Notes: a model not told the origin generated them from the sequence alone. A DNA stretch of 64,000 nucleotides from Bartonella sp. MM73XJBT.G (GCF_028618435.1 NZ_JAQISW010000009.1:1-64000); one strand, 5' to 3'. Counted from the first letter of the stretch, positions 17,291 to 24,351 are shown. Numbers and translations are program-made.

Positions 17291-18318
17291 GCCAATTCCT
17301 CCACGTTGCGGTTTTTCCATGCGGCTTTGACATGTTTAAGCGTCACCTCACTCTCATCCCCAAGAGCTGCCATACGCGCCAACATCATAGTTTTATCAAT
17401 CTGCCGTAAAGCCCCAGCTTTCAAACCAATACCGGTCAAAAACTTTATCGCACCAGCATCTTCAATCCCCCAATCGTGAATGCGCGCCGCAATATCCTCA
17501 CTATAAGGTTTGCGACGTTTCAAATGCATCGCCAATCGGCTTTTAATTTGTGCATAAGAAGGTCCATTTTGACGATGCACGAGACGTCCCGAAATCTCAT
17601 CATTGCCAACCAAAGCAAGCCCCGTACCATTGATATCAACAAAGTGACGCAACTGATTAATCGCCTCATCCGTTAAATTTTGCGCCTCATCAACGATCAA
17701 CAATGTTCCACCCCCCACACGCTCTAATCTCTTGCCAATGGCACGCGTTAAGCGGGTGGGATTATATTCCACCACTTCCAATTCTGCTGCCATATCATTC
17801 AAAATACCATGAACACTGCGCGTATGCGGACTTGCTGTCACCAGATAAACATGCGGGCGGGTAGAGCGGTAATAGCGGCAGGTTTCCGTCTTGCCACTCC
17901 CCGCATCAAGCGTAATCATCACCATATCCCCCGTACTTTGTGCCAGTGTTAGCGTGTCAATGATTTCACAAGCTATACGGTTCTTTTGAAACGCAGGCTT
18001 TTCTGGGATTATCTCCAAAAGCCCTGCCGTTTCTTTTAATGTTTCAACCCATTGTTGAACCTTCGCATTTTGCTTGCCCAATTGCCCCGCATAACTGCCC
18101 GCATACCACTGCGAAAAGGTGCCATCCGGCATGCCAATGCGCCGCGCCACCTCTGCCTTAGTCCAATCATTCGTCTGTGCCAGAGCGATCACCGAATCCA
18201 CAAGCGTGTTCCATAAAGCAATATCATCACTATTGCGGTTTTGGGCTGTCCCATCGGGCTGTTTTTTAGGGCGCGCCCAAGGATTTTTATCAACGGTTGC
18301 ATTTATCGCGTACTTCAT
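17287..18318 (-). CDS. Transposition protein B (MuB-type AAA+ ATPase)
   Basis: 343 residues. An N-terminal helix-turn-helix (WTKAEVARRIGMPDGTFSQW, about 53-72) is followed by an AAA+ core with Walker A DAGSGKTE (about 139-146) and Walker B LLIVDEAQNL (about 205-214), the MuB layout. MuB binds target DNA and delivers it to the transposase. The start has an AGGGG ribosome binding site seven bases upstream. A 338-bp gap with repeats and a hairpin separates it from transposase A, where Mu has almost none. Confidence 0.9.
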   Translation of the reverse strand: MKYAINATVDKNPWARPKKQPDGTAQNRNSDDIALWNTLVDSVIALAQTNDWTKAEVARRIGMPDGTFSQWYAGSYAGQLGKQNAKVQQWVETLKETAGLLEIIPEKPAFQKNRIACEIIDTLTLAQSTGDMVMITLDAGSGKTETCRYYRSTRPHVYLVTASPHTRSVHGILNDMAAELEVVEYNPTRLTRAIGKRLERVGGGTLLIVDEAQNLTDEAINQLRHFVDINGTGLALVGNDEISGRLVHRQNGPSYAQIKSRLAMHLKRRKPYSEDIAARIHDWGIEDAGAIKFLTGIGLKAGALRQIDKTMMLARMAALGDESEVTLKHVKAAWKNRNVEELA

Positions 18319-18656
18319 ATATATTCCCCTTTCGTATTGATTTAGACATCGACAAGGGGAAGGCTAAAATCTTGCCCCTTGTCTTTTGTCTTCAATGAAC
18401 ATTTAAAACCGTACGCGATACTAAAACGGCTAACCTGACAAATCCCCCTCTCTTTCTCACACATCGGAGAACTTGCTAACTTCAAGGCTCCGCGCTCAAA
18501 TCAAGGCAAAAGAACCTGAAAACTTAATTATATTGATTAGACTTTGAAATGGATTAAGACTTCTCCTCCCCCCTTTCTTTATTAACGCTTCAAGCTGGTA
18601 CGCGATACAAAACCAGCCCCCCTTATAGGCACTCTTGTAAGTCCCCCTCTCTTTTC
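18319..18656. other. Structured A-B intergenic region
   Basis: No gene is seen except a 19-codon frame in front of B. Three elements stand out. A perfect 9-bp inverted repeat (GACAAGGGG / CCCCTTGTC, 15-base loop) lies at 18351-18383. Two related segments, around 18408-18480 and 18596-18680, share GTACGCGATAC inside imperfect stems and a CCCCCTCTCTTT block at the same offset, and the second runs into the 3' end of the A gene, so the first looks like a diverged duplicate. The word GTACGCGATA also occurs at the start of B. Confidence 0.6.
18351..18383 (-). repeat. Perfect inverted repeat upstream of B
   Basis: Nine-base arms (GACAAGGGG and CCCCTTGTC) around a 15-base loop, ending about 33 bases before the B start codon. 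In the B leader RNA it would form a strong stem. No T run follows on the minus strand, so a simple terminator is unlikely; a translational or protein-bound control element is possible. Confidence 0.6.
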
Positions 18657-20654
18657 CTATCTTCTAGGAAACTTGATCACTTCATGCACCTCACTTGAAG
18701 CGCTAAGGCGTCTTAAAGCTTGGTGCAAATGTTGACTAAATTCTTGCGCATCCAAAGCCTCATCATCCCCTAAAACCGCATCATGAGCCTTTAAAGCGAG
18801 ATTCCCCGCATTCTTTGGCATCAAACGACTTACCTTTGGGGAAACAGAACGCTTGGATTTTGCATCATCACCCCTCCTTGCAACTTTTGCATAAACATCC
18901 GCCAATTGATCCGGCGCAAGCTTTGCTGCCAACTGCTTTTCTGCTTTAACAGCTCTCACATATTCTTTACGCAAACGCCCATTCAAACGCGCTGCCTGCT
19001 GGTCGTAAAAACCCACATCCGCAAGGCAAGGTGCTAAACAAAGCAACTGATTATTCAAATCATAAACCCGCAAATCTTGGTGCAAATTATCCGGGTCAAA
19101 GCGCACAATCACCTTTTCTCCCGCATAGCTATTCAACGCCCGCGCCCAATAACGATTGCCATAAAAATGAATCTCACCTGTCCCCTTTTGCGTACGCAAC
19201 GCCTCTGAAGTCAAAAGCCATAAAGCCCTCTGGGCTGCACTTGCTTGCCGAACTATCGTTCCCTCTGCTTGCAAACTCTCAGTAAAGGTCTCATCAAAAC
19301 TGCGCCCCGCACAATTAACCGCTTTGCGTCCCGCTTGCGCATTATGTGCCACAATCTGCGCACCAACATGGGCTTTAAACGCTTCAAATCCTATCGCGCG
19401 CCGCCCATAATCTTCCGGCTTGGCATCCGGTTTATTGCCCGTATAAGCCCCCGCACATAATGGGTGTTTTGAAATCGCTTCTGCCAAATCACGCCATGCC
19501 CGCTCAATCGGTTTCGATTGTCCGCTATAAGGGGTGGTCCATTGCAATTGAATACCCAAACTCGTCAAAAGACCCTGCGGTTCATCCGCCTTAATCTTAA
19601 AACGAAAGCGGTTTTGCACACCTCCAGAAATCCACTTGCTGGTAAAAGCACGCCCATTATCCAAGGTCATACGCTCTGGTATCCCATAAGCCTCCACCAT
19701 GTCCCCAATCACCAAACGCACGATTTCCCAAGTCTCAGCATCCGATAAGCGCCATGATAAAATCTTCCCCGAATAAAGATCTTGAATGGCAATCAAATAA
19801 AGCCGCACAGGCTTCTCTGTCCAAGGAACGCTCACAAAAACATCCAGCTTATGCCCGTCCATATTCACAGCTTGTAGTGCATGCAAGCTTGAGCGATCAC
19901 GCCGTTGGGCGGGATAAAGCTTTTTTGCCGTCTCCTCTCCCTCACGCGCTAAAACCACAACCGCTTTGGAAACTTGCGCCTTAAAACGACGCCGCAAAGC
20001 CCGCTCTGAAGGAATAGGCTCCCAACCTTTCTCCCGTGCAACCGAAACCATCCGCCGATAACACGCCGAAAAAGCAGGGCGAGAAGAGCGTAAATAATCC
20101 GAACATAAAACCTCCCACGCCCCCTCATGACAGGGCGCAAATTGCGAAACAGTCTCCTCACCATAACAAGGCGCCAGCGCTGCCAACCAATCAGGGCGCT
20201 CATATCCTTCAACCATCTGCCGCCAATTAAAAAGCGACATCCGGCTAACCCCAAACTGCACCGCACACAAACTTGCTGCATCATGCACACCCATACCGGC
20301 ATGAAGTAAATCCTCCATAAAGCAAAGTGCCTTCAAACGCTCTTCACAGCGCCTTTTATGCGCCTTTGAAAGCCCTTCATAACGCACCCAAACACTTTCC
20401 TTTTGCATGCTCTGTTCTGCCCTTTGCAAAACATCAACACTCCCCTCCCGCAACAACAACGCCGCCCGCGCCCCCTCCGGCAATAAAGAGATGTGATACT
20501 CCCAAACTGGCTTGGTCTTGCTTTCCACCTTCCGTGAGAGTTCAGAATTTTTTCTCCAATATGCCCGTCCGTGGTTTTCAAGACTTTTATATGTTTTTGG
20601 CAATCCTGGCAAAGCCGCTTCAGCCAATTCAGCAATACTAAACCACTCTTTCAT
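18657..20654 (-). CDS. Transposase A (MuA-type DDE recombinase)
   Basis: 665 residues, the length of MuA. Domains in order: a Mu-type N-terminal DNA-binding helix-turn-helix (MKEWFSIAELAEAALPGLPK), further DNA-binding helices to about 240, the RNase H-like core with catalytic Asp266 (VNMDGHK), Asp332 (LDNGRAF) and Glu384 (KPIERAW), the beta-barrel part (about 500-560), and a C-terminal basic region ending FPRR. It joins phage ends to target DNA for integration and replicative transposition. The start overlaps the previous stop as ATGA. Confidence 0.93.
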   Translation of the reverse strand: MKEWFSIAELAEAALPGLPKTYKSLENHGRAYWRKNSELSRKVESKTKPVWEYHISLLPEGARAALLLREGSVDVLQRAEQSMQKESVWVRYEGLSKAHKRRCEERLKALCFMEDLLHAGMGVHDAASLCAVQFGVSRMSLFNWRQMVEGYERPDWLAALAPCYGEETVSQFAPCHEGAWEVLCSDYLRSSRPAFSACYRRMVSVAREKGWEPIPSERALRRRFKAQVSKAVVVLAREGEETAKKLYPAQRRDRSSLHALQAVNMDGHKLDVFVSVPWTEKPVRLYLIAIQDLYSGKILSWRLSDAETWEIVRLVIGDMVEAYGIPERMTLDNGRAFTSKWISGGVQNRFRFKIKADEPQGLLTSLGIQLQWTTPYSGQSKPIERAWRDLAEAISKHPLCAGAYTGNKPDAKPEDYGRRAIGFEAFKAHVGAQIVAHNAQAGRKAVNCAGRSFDETFTESLQAEGTIVRQASAAQRALWLLTSEALRTQKGTGEIHFYGNRYWARALNSYAGEKVIVRFDPDNLHQDLRVYDLNNQLLCLAPCLADVGFYDQQAARLNGRLRKEYVRAVKAEKQLAAKLAPDQLADVYAKVARRGDDAKSKRSVSPKVSRLMPKNAGNLALKAHDAVLGDDEALDAQEFSQHLHQALRRLSASSEVHEVIKFPRR

Positions 20655-21109
20655 GGCTGCCCCCGTCTAATACGAACCGGAACCGCACGCATCGCTTTCA
20701 ACCGCGCCGCAATCTCACGCTGTTCCTGCTGCAATCTTGCAATTTCTGCCAAACGCGCTTCATCCCCTTGCAACAACAGCAAACCATCTTCACTCACCAC
20801 CTCATCCCAGAGCCAAAATGCCTCTGTCGCCCGCACAAATGCCTTAAACCGCGGCAGGGAAATATCCACCTGCTTACTTTCCGCAACATAAGCATCCAAA
20901 CTCGCCTTACTTAAACAACCAATGCCTAAATAATGCGCCATACGCTCTGCAATCACACTGCGCTCAACCCGGCATTCACGCAAAGCCCGCGCCATCGCCC
21001 GCTTAATGCGTGAGCGAAACCGCCCTAAATCAATCTGCGCAACGGGTTCACGGCAAGGAAAAACCGGACGTTGAAAAAAATCAAGTTGATGAGAACCACG
21101 CGTCTTCAT
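20651..21109 (-). CDS. Hypothetical early phage protein between ParB-like and A
   Basis: 152 residues with ATGA overlaps at both ends, so tightly coupled to the ParB-like gene and transposase. It has a basic helical middle (GRFRSRIKRAMARALRECRV, about 29-48) and a C-terminal coiled-coil-like helix (EIARLQQEQREIAARLKAMR). The pattern suggests a DNA-binding protein that oligomerises, perhaps a transposition accessory factor, but no family was recognised. Confidence 0.65.
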   Translation of the reverse strand: MKTRGSHQLDFFQRPVFPCREPVAQIDLGRFRSRIKRAMARALRECRVERSVIAERMAHYLGIGCLSKASLDAYVAESKQVDISLPRFKAFVRATEAFWLWDEVVSEDGLLLLQGDEARLAEIARLQQEQREIAARLKAMRAVPVRIRRGQP

Positions 21110-22128
21110 GCCTGCCCCTCCCCCGATTGCTTGTTCAAATAATCATAAAACCGTGCCCGTGTCTGTGCATCCGCTCTCTGCCACACACTCAACAATTGAG
21201 CAAAAATCCGTTCCTGCTCATTAACTTTCGGGGGTATATTAATCCCATTGACCAAATCAACAGCCCGCCGTAAATCCCCCTCAACCTGTTGCAAAGCAAT
21301 TGCCACCCGCCGCTGCGCAACCGGCTCCATCTTCGCCAACTTCAACAACTGCGCTTGGTTATCCGCCAACGCCGTCCCCCGCAAAACAGACCGCAACTCC
21401 GGCTGTAAATGCCGTGCAATACAGTTGAGACGTTTTACAACATCTTGAGAAAAACCAATGCGGTCCGCCACATGTTTAGCAAAAGATAAAACTGTCCCTT
21501 TGCCATCCTTTCCCTCTATTTGAGCAATAGGTGCAAGTTGCACCAATTGCTCAAAATCTGTTTCACCACCGATCAAAGGTGCAACTTGCACCTTTGATTT
21601 TTTATCCCCTTCACACCCAGTTTCATGGTGCTCTGAAGAACCATCTTTGGGCAAAGGGACAACTTGTCCTTTTGCCACTTTGTCCTTTGTATATTGATTA
21701 CCACCGATCAAAGGGTAAACTTTACCCTTTGATTTTCTGTCCCCACCAACCTTAATCTCCCCATACTTCTTTTCCCACAATTCACGGTAAGTCTGGACAA
21801 AAAGCGCACGGTCAATAACAGACAATTCATTGCGAAAGAGGTTTTCTGCCACTTCTAAAAGCGCGGCATTCTCTTTATCTGCTTGCACCACAACCGCTTC
21901 AATGGCGCTATACCCTAAAAGCTCCGCCGCCCGTAACCGATGCGCCCCCGCAATCAAAGTATAATGCCCCTCTTTAGCATTGGGGGTATGGCGCACTGTA
22001 ATCGGGTTCATTAACCCCTCCCGCGCCATCGATTGCGCAAGTGCCTTGGCATGCTCATCATCAACAGGGCGTATACGCTCCGGTACAACAATCAAATCTA
22101 AAGCAATCTCTTGAAACTGTGCCATCAC
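21106..22128 (-). CDS. ParB-like nuclease-domain protein with palindrome-encoded repeats
   Basis: 340 residues. The N-terminal ParB/Srx-like domain has LIAGAHRLRAAELLGY (about 58-73) and a VAENLFRNELSVIDRA block (about 93-108). A helix-turn-helix follows (FAKHVADRIGFSQDVVKRL, about 216-234). Between them, residues 130-202 hold four variants of a short motif of the form K-x-x-V-x-P-L-I, each encoded by a DNA palindrome. ParB-like proteins bind specific DNA sites; here the partner is unknown. It lies in the early operon between the DnaA-like gene and the 152-residue gene. It may control early genes or phage DNA partitioning. Confidence 0.8.
   Translation of the reverse strand: MMAQFQEIALDLIVVPERIRPVDDEHAKALAQSMAREGLMNPITVRHTPNAKEGHYTLIAGAHRLRAAELLGYSAIEAVVVQADKENAALLEVAENLFRNELSVIDRALFVQTYRELWEKKYGEIKVGGDRKSKGKVYPLIGGNQYTKDKVAKGQVVPLPKDGSSEHHETGCEGDKKSKVQVAPLIGGETDFEQLVQLAPIAQIEGKDGKGTVLSFAKHVADRIGFSQDVVKRLNCIARHLQPELRSVLRGTALADNQAQLLKLAKMEPVAQRRVAIALQQVEGDLRRAVDLVNGINIPPKVNEQERIFAQLLSVWQRADAQTRARFYDYLNKQSGEGQA
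21519..21555. repeat. Palindrome P1 inside the ParB-like gene
   Basis: Eighteen-base arms around one central base with a single mismatched pair. The inner core is GGTGCAA-G-TTGCACC. It is the longest of four palindromes in this gene and encodes the EQLVQLAPIAQ part of the protein. Its centre (21537) is 48 bases from that of P2. Confidence 0.85.
21572..21598. repeat. Palindrome P2 inside the ParB-like gene
   Basis: A perfect 27-bp palindrome with 13-base arms and one central base. The inner core is GGTGCAA-C-TTGCACC, with the same outer arms (ATCAAAG / CTTTGAT) and flanks as P4. It encodes SKVQVAPLI. Confidence 0.88.
21650..21676. repeat. Palindrome P3 inside the ParB-like gene
   Basis: Thirteen-base arms around one central base with one mismatched pair (a G opposite T). 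The inner core is GGACAA-C-TTGTCC. It encodes AKGQVVPL. Its centre is 78 bases from P2 and 57 from P4, so all spacings keep the reading frame. Confidence 0.82.
21707..21733. repeat. Palindrome P4 inside the ParB-like gene
   Basis: A perfect 27-bp palindrome, 13-base arms and one central base. The inner core is GGGTAAA-C-TTTACCC. Compared with P2 the outer arms are the same, but three inner bases differ, and the opposite arm carries the matching changes. It encodes SKGKVYPLI. Confidence 0.88.
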
Positions 22129-22523
22129 GCCCCCACCTTTCTGATCTCTTTAAAGAATAAATCCATCGCACGCCCCGCCCATCTTCGATAAGCTTTCGCA
22201 AAAACGGGTTCTTCCAAACGCCGGTTAATCACTTGCATAGATAGAGAAATAGAAGTCCGCTGACGTGCCTGTATCGCAACAATACGCCGCCGCGGCACCT
22301 CAAACTGATAATGCAAAATATGAATAACAATCTGTCGTGCTAACGCCGCATCAAATAAGCCATGCGGAGGGTCAATAATATACCGGATTGGCAGATGCTT
22401 AAATCCACTACTCACGGCTTTTAAAGAACAGGAAAGCATCACCTGTAAACGTTCAACTTCTGAATAAGGATTAATGATATCGCTTCTGACATCTGGGGTC
22501 CATAAATTACAAGCAGCAACCAT
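22125..22523 (-). CDS. Small early phage protein, DnaA domain IV-like
   Basis: About 132 residues from the ATG at 22523, which has a GGGGGTGG ribosome binding site; a GTG two codons upstream is the alternative. The segment DAALARQIVIHILHYQFEVP followed by RQRTSISLSMQVINRRLEEP (about 58-100) resembles the ARQ...RDHTT helix-turn-helix of DnaA domain IV, which binds DnaA boxes. There is no AAA+ domain. Its stop overlaps the ParB-like start. The DnaA likeness is my reading of the pattern and needs a profile search. Confidence 0.55.
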   Translation of the reverse strand: MVAACNLWTPDVRSDIINPYSEVERLQVMLSCSLKAVSSGFKHLPIRYIIDPPHGLFDAALARQIVIHILHYQFEVPRRRIVAIQARQRTSISLSMQVINRRLEEPVFAKAYRRWAGRAMDLFFKEIRKVGA

Positions 22524-22648
22524 AACCACCCCCTATAAAAACAATATGACCACCATCTAACCGCCAGAACCAACCCATGCAAACGGCTGTTCTATGATGC
22601 AACTCTATGCAATTTATCTTGCCTATTTCGTACTGATCTTTAGACATT
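22508..22648 (-). CDS. Possible 46-residue small early protein
   Basis: An ATG-led frame of about 46 codons starts near 22645 after an AAGG-type ribosome binding site. It begins MSKDQYEIGKINCIELHH, ends in a glycine-rich IVFIGGGYGCCL and overlaps the start of the DnaA-like gene in another frame. Its first bases resemble those of a 19-codon frame in front of B. It could be a leader peptide or a small gene. The ends are accurate only to a few bases. Confidence 0.3.
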
Positions 22649-22720
22649 GATAAACCTTTTTATCTTATGGTATTTAAATTCATGGCAAATGCGCAAAAAC
22701 GCAAAGCCGTGTAACGAAGT

Positions 22721-23026
22721 TCAAGCAGCATTCCCACGCAAAGCAGAATGCGCACGCGAATCTGTATTGGCATGTTTTGCTGCTTTAAAAATGCGACGGC
22801 GACTTTTGGGGTAGCGGTCGCTAAAAACCTGCTCGACGGGCAAACCGATAAAATCGGCAATGGCGCGTTCGGCTTTCTCGTTAGACCGTGTCCAAATGTG
22901 TTGAACACTGGATGACGAGAGTTGATAAGCTTTCGCGAGCTCCGCCAAGGTCATGTTACGGCGGCGTAGCTCGGCTAAAATACTATGGCGATCCCATACT
23001 TGAATGCATGTTTGGGTGGTTGTCAT
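22721..23026 (-). CDS. Ner-like transcriptional regulator
   Basis: A 101-residue member of the Ner/Nlp helix-turn-helix group, longer than Mu Ner (75 residues). The DNA-binding part is clear: DRHSILAELRRRNMTLAELA (about 12-31) and then YQLSSSSVQHIWTRSNEKAE (about 34-53), followed by the family block IADFIGLPVEQVFSDRY. Ner damps early transcription in Mu. It is the first gene of the leftward early operon and faces the repressor gene across the operator region. Confidence 0.88.
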   Translation of the reverse strand: MTTTQTCIQVWDRHSILAELRRRNMTLAELAKAYQLSSSSVQHIWTRSNEKAERAIADFIGLPVEQVFSDRYPKSRRRIFKAAKHANTDSRAHSALRGNAA

Positions 23027-23121
23027 AAACTTCGCTCCTGCTTCAAACGGATGCTCAAACCATCCGTTTTTTGTGGGGTTAATTGTAAAATATCTGCCCT
23101 CTATATCGGGCGGTAATTAGA

Positions 23122-23150
23122 GGTATAATGCAAAAAATGCATTAAGTCAA
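23122..23150 (-). promoter_or_regulatory. Early leftward promoter with operator in the spacer
   Basis: On the minus strand a TTGACT -35 (23145-23150) and TATACC -10 (23122-23127) are separated by exactly 17 bases. The spacer plus adjoining bases is a 7-bp inverted repeat with a 5-base centre (TAATGCA / TGCATTA, 23126-23144). It drives ner and the early operon. A bound repressor would cover both promoter elements. Confidence 0.7.
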
Positions 23151-23162
23151 CGCAATATTTGC
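23126..23162. promoter_or_regulatory. Probable repressor/Ner operators
   Basis: Two dyads: TAATGCA-N5-TGCATTA at 23126-23144 and GCAA-TAT-TTGC at 23152-23162. The word GCATTA occurs in both neighbourhoods. They lie between the divergent regulator genes. A TATAAT hexamer on the plus strand at 23124-23129 may be the -10 for the repressor gene, so both directions could be controlled from here. Confidence 0.6.
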
Positions 23163-23177
23163 ATTATTGTGTAATTT

Positions 23178-23696
23178 GTGGCAAAAAAAGAAATTGAACC
23201 CAAAACAGAACAGGCAAAGCGGTTACGTTTGATACGAGAAAGCTTAGAGCTTAATCGAGATCAGATAGCTACCCGTTTAGGTATTAAAAAAGCAATTTAT
23301 GACCATGCTGAAAGAGGGACCACTTTTCCCAATGTGGAATTTTTGACTGCTTTATCACAGCAATTAAATGTCAACTTAACTTGGCTAATTACAGGTGAAG
23401 GCGAAATGTTTATGGAAGTAACGAAAGTTACAGATTTAGCGCCTACTATCCCTGCTGGACTCATGAAAAAGCTTGGTCGCATAGCTTATACAACCTATCG
23501 CGATGCTAAAATAAAACTCCCCCCTGAAGATATAGCGGAACTCGCGGCGGAACTTTATAAAAAACTGCAAGAGCTGGTTCAAGACATTAATGACACGGAA
23601 GAAATAGAGCTTACTTTGCCTCTCCTAAAATTGCATTTAAAGCGTCAAATAGAAGCTGAAAGAGCACATCTAGAAACTACACAAAATACGGCTTAA
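23178..23696 (+). CDS. Phage repressor, XRE helix-turn-helix type
   Basis: 172 residues, rightward, opposite to all other phage genes. It starts with GTG. The N-terminal XRE domain (RLRLIRESLELNRDQIATRL, about 15-34, through FLTALSQQLNVNLTWLITGE) is like that of lambdoid and Mu-like repressors; the C-terminal half is helical and acidic (DIAELAAELYKKLQELVQDI) and probably dimerises. No LexA-type Ser/Lys protease motif is seen. Position at the left end of the phage beside ner and the early operators indicates the lysogeny repressor (Mu c equivalent). Confidence 0.82.
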   Translation: MAKKEIEPKTEQAKRLRLIRESLELNRDQIATRLGIKKAIYDHAERGTTFPNVEFLTALSQQLNVNLTWLITGEGEMFMEVTKVTDLAPTIPAGLMKKLGRIAYTTYRDAKIKLPPEDIAELAAELYKKLQELVQDINDTEEIELTLPLLKLHLKRQIEAERAHLETTQNTA

Positions 23697-24109
23697 TGCC
23701 TCTCTAAAATGAAAAATTGATATGAAAATCTTTTTACATTAAAAAAATAATATAACCATTTGATTAATAAGTATATATTACCTCTAAAAGGAGATAATCA
23801 TCAATAGGTGAAAATCTTTTTTGCTTTTTTGGTCATTTTTGGCTGATTTTGGAATCAATTGAACTTTTGGATTGATTTTTTTCAAAGGGTCTTCAAAGGC
23901 GGTTTTCTGGGCTTTCACAGACTTTTCAAAATTTTTCACAGGGTTTTCAAAGACCTTTCAAAGCCTTCTCTCATTTTTACCATGAAAACGCACTTTTTTC
24001 TGATTTTCGGTAATTTTCGCAATTTTAGGTGTCAAAATACAATTTTACAAAACGCGCATTTAATGGTAAAAATTGTACATAAAAACAACAAATTACCACG
24101 TATTCCTAC
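23697..24109. repeat. Repeat-rich phage left-end region
   Basis: No gene is supported. Between 23878 and 23965 a motif like TTTTTCACAGGGTTTTCAAAG recurs about four times with variation (23878-23899, 23913-23931, 23932-23952, and a part copy after 23953). Similar T-rich words (TTTTTGGTCATTTTTGGC) precede it. In Mu the transposase binds three sites at the left end just outside the repressor gene, so these are candidates for such sites. The exact phage end was not found. CCTAATCCCA is repeated at the right limit. Confidence 0.5.
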
Positions 24110-24331
24110 CTAATCCCACCTAATCCCACTTAGTATAAAACCTAGTGTCAAACTACATAAAGCGTAGAGCTTAATGATCTTTTCTTCCATGCCAACGGGT
24201 ACAGATTTTTTGCCAATCTCAACAGAAGACAAAAATGATACGGATACATCTAATTTCTCAGCCATATCTAAAAGGCGTTCAGAGTGATCAATACGAAGTT
24301 TGCGTAAAATTTTGCCAAATGATGTAAGCAT
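24110..24331 (-). CDS. Short XRE-type regulator, possibly truncated
   Basis: 73 residues with a good XRE helix-turn-helix (FGKILRKLRIDHSERLLDMA, then LDVSVSFLSSVEIGKKSVP). The C-terminal part after LYALCSL looks degenerate, so the gene may be a fragment. A perfect 12-bp palindrome (AGAAATATTTCT) 20 bases before its ATG could be its operator. It lies between the prophage end and the methylase/haemagglutinin scar. Which element it belonged to is unclear. Confidence 0.6.
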   Translation of the reverse strand: MLTSFGKILRKLRIDHSERLLDMAEKLDVSVSFLSSVEIGKKSVPVGMEEKIIKLYALCSLTLGFILSGIRWD

Positions 24332-24351
24332 ATAAAAAGTCCTATTAGAGA

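Larger units (their letters stand above)
1..24109 (-). mobile_element. Mu-like transposable prophage (partial, cut by left edge)
   Basis: A contiguous block with Mu gene order read right to left: repressor and Ner-like regulator, transposase A with DDE residues, ATPase B, GemA, Mor, lysis genes, DUF2730, DUF3486, terminase, DUF935 portal, protease/scaffold, capsid, DUF1320 and gpG, then a V-W-J-I baseplate module. Many early and late genes are joined by ATGA stop/start overlaps. The right boundary is set only approximately by the end of a repeat-rich stretch after the repressor gene; the exact phage end and the host target duplication were not located. The other phage end lies left of the window. 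Confidence 0.9.

Noticed and set aside
20333-20635. Alternative minus-strand frame of 100 codons overlapping transposase A
   Set aside because: It overlaps the N-terminal DNA-binding part of A, which has clear family motifs in its own frame.
21519-21733. CRISPR-like array in the ParB-like gene
   Set aside because: The repeated units are palindromes of varying sequence at uneven, in-frame spacing inside a coding region, without spacers of constant length.
22660-22908. An 82-codon minus-strand frame overlapping the Ner-like gene
   Set aside because: The Ner-like frame has the helix-turn-helix and the promoter; this frame has none.
23859-24113. An 84-codon plus-strand frame after the repressor gene
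   Set aside because: Its protein is a low-complexity run of Phe, Lys and Leu produced by the T-rich direct repeats; no ribosome site or family pattern.
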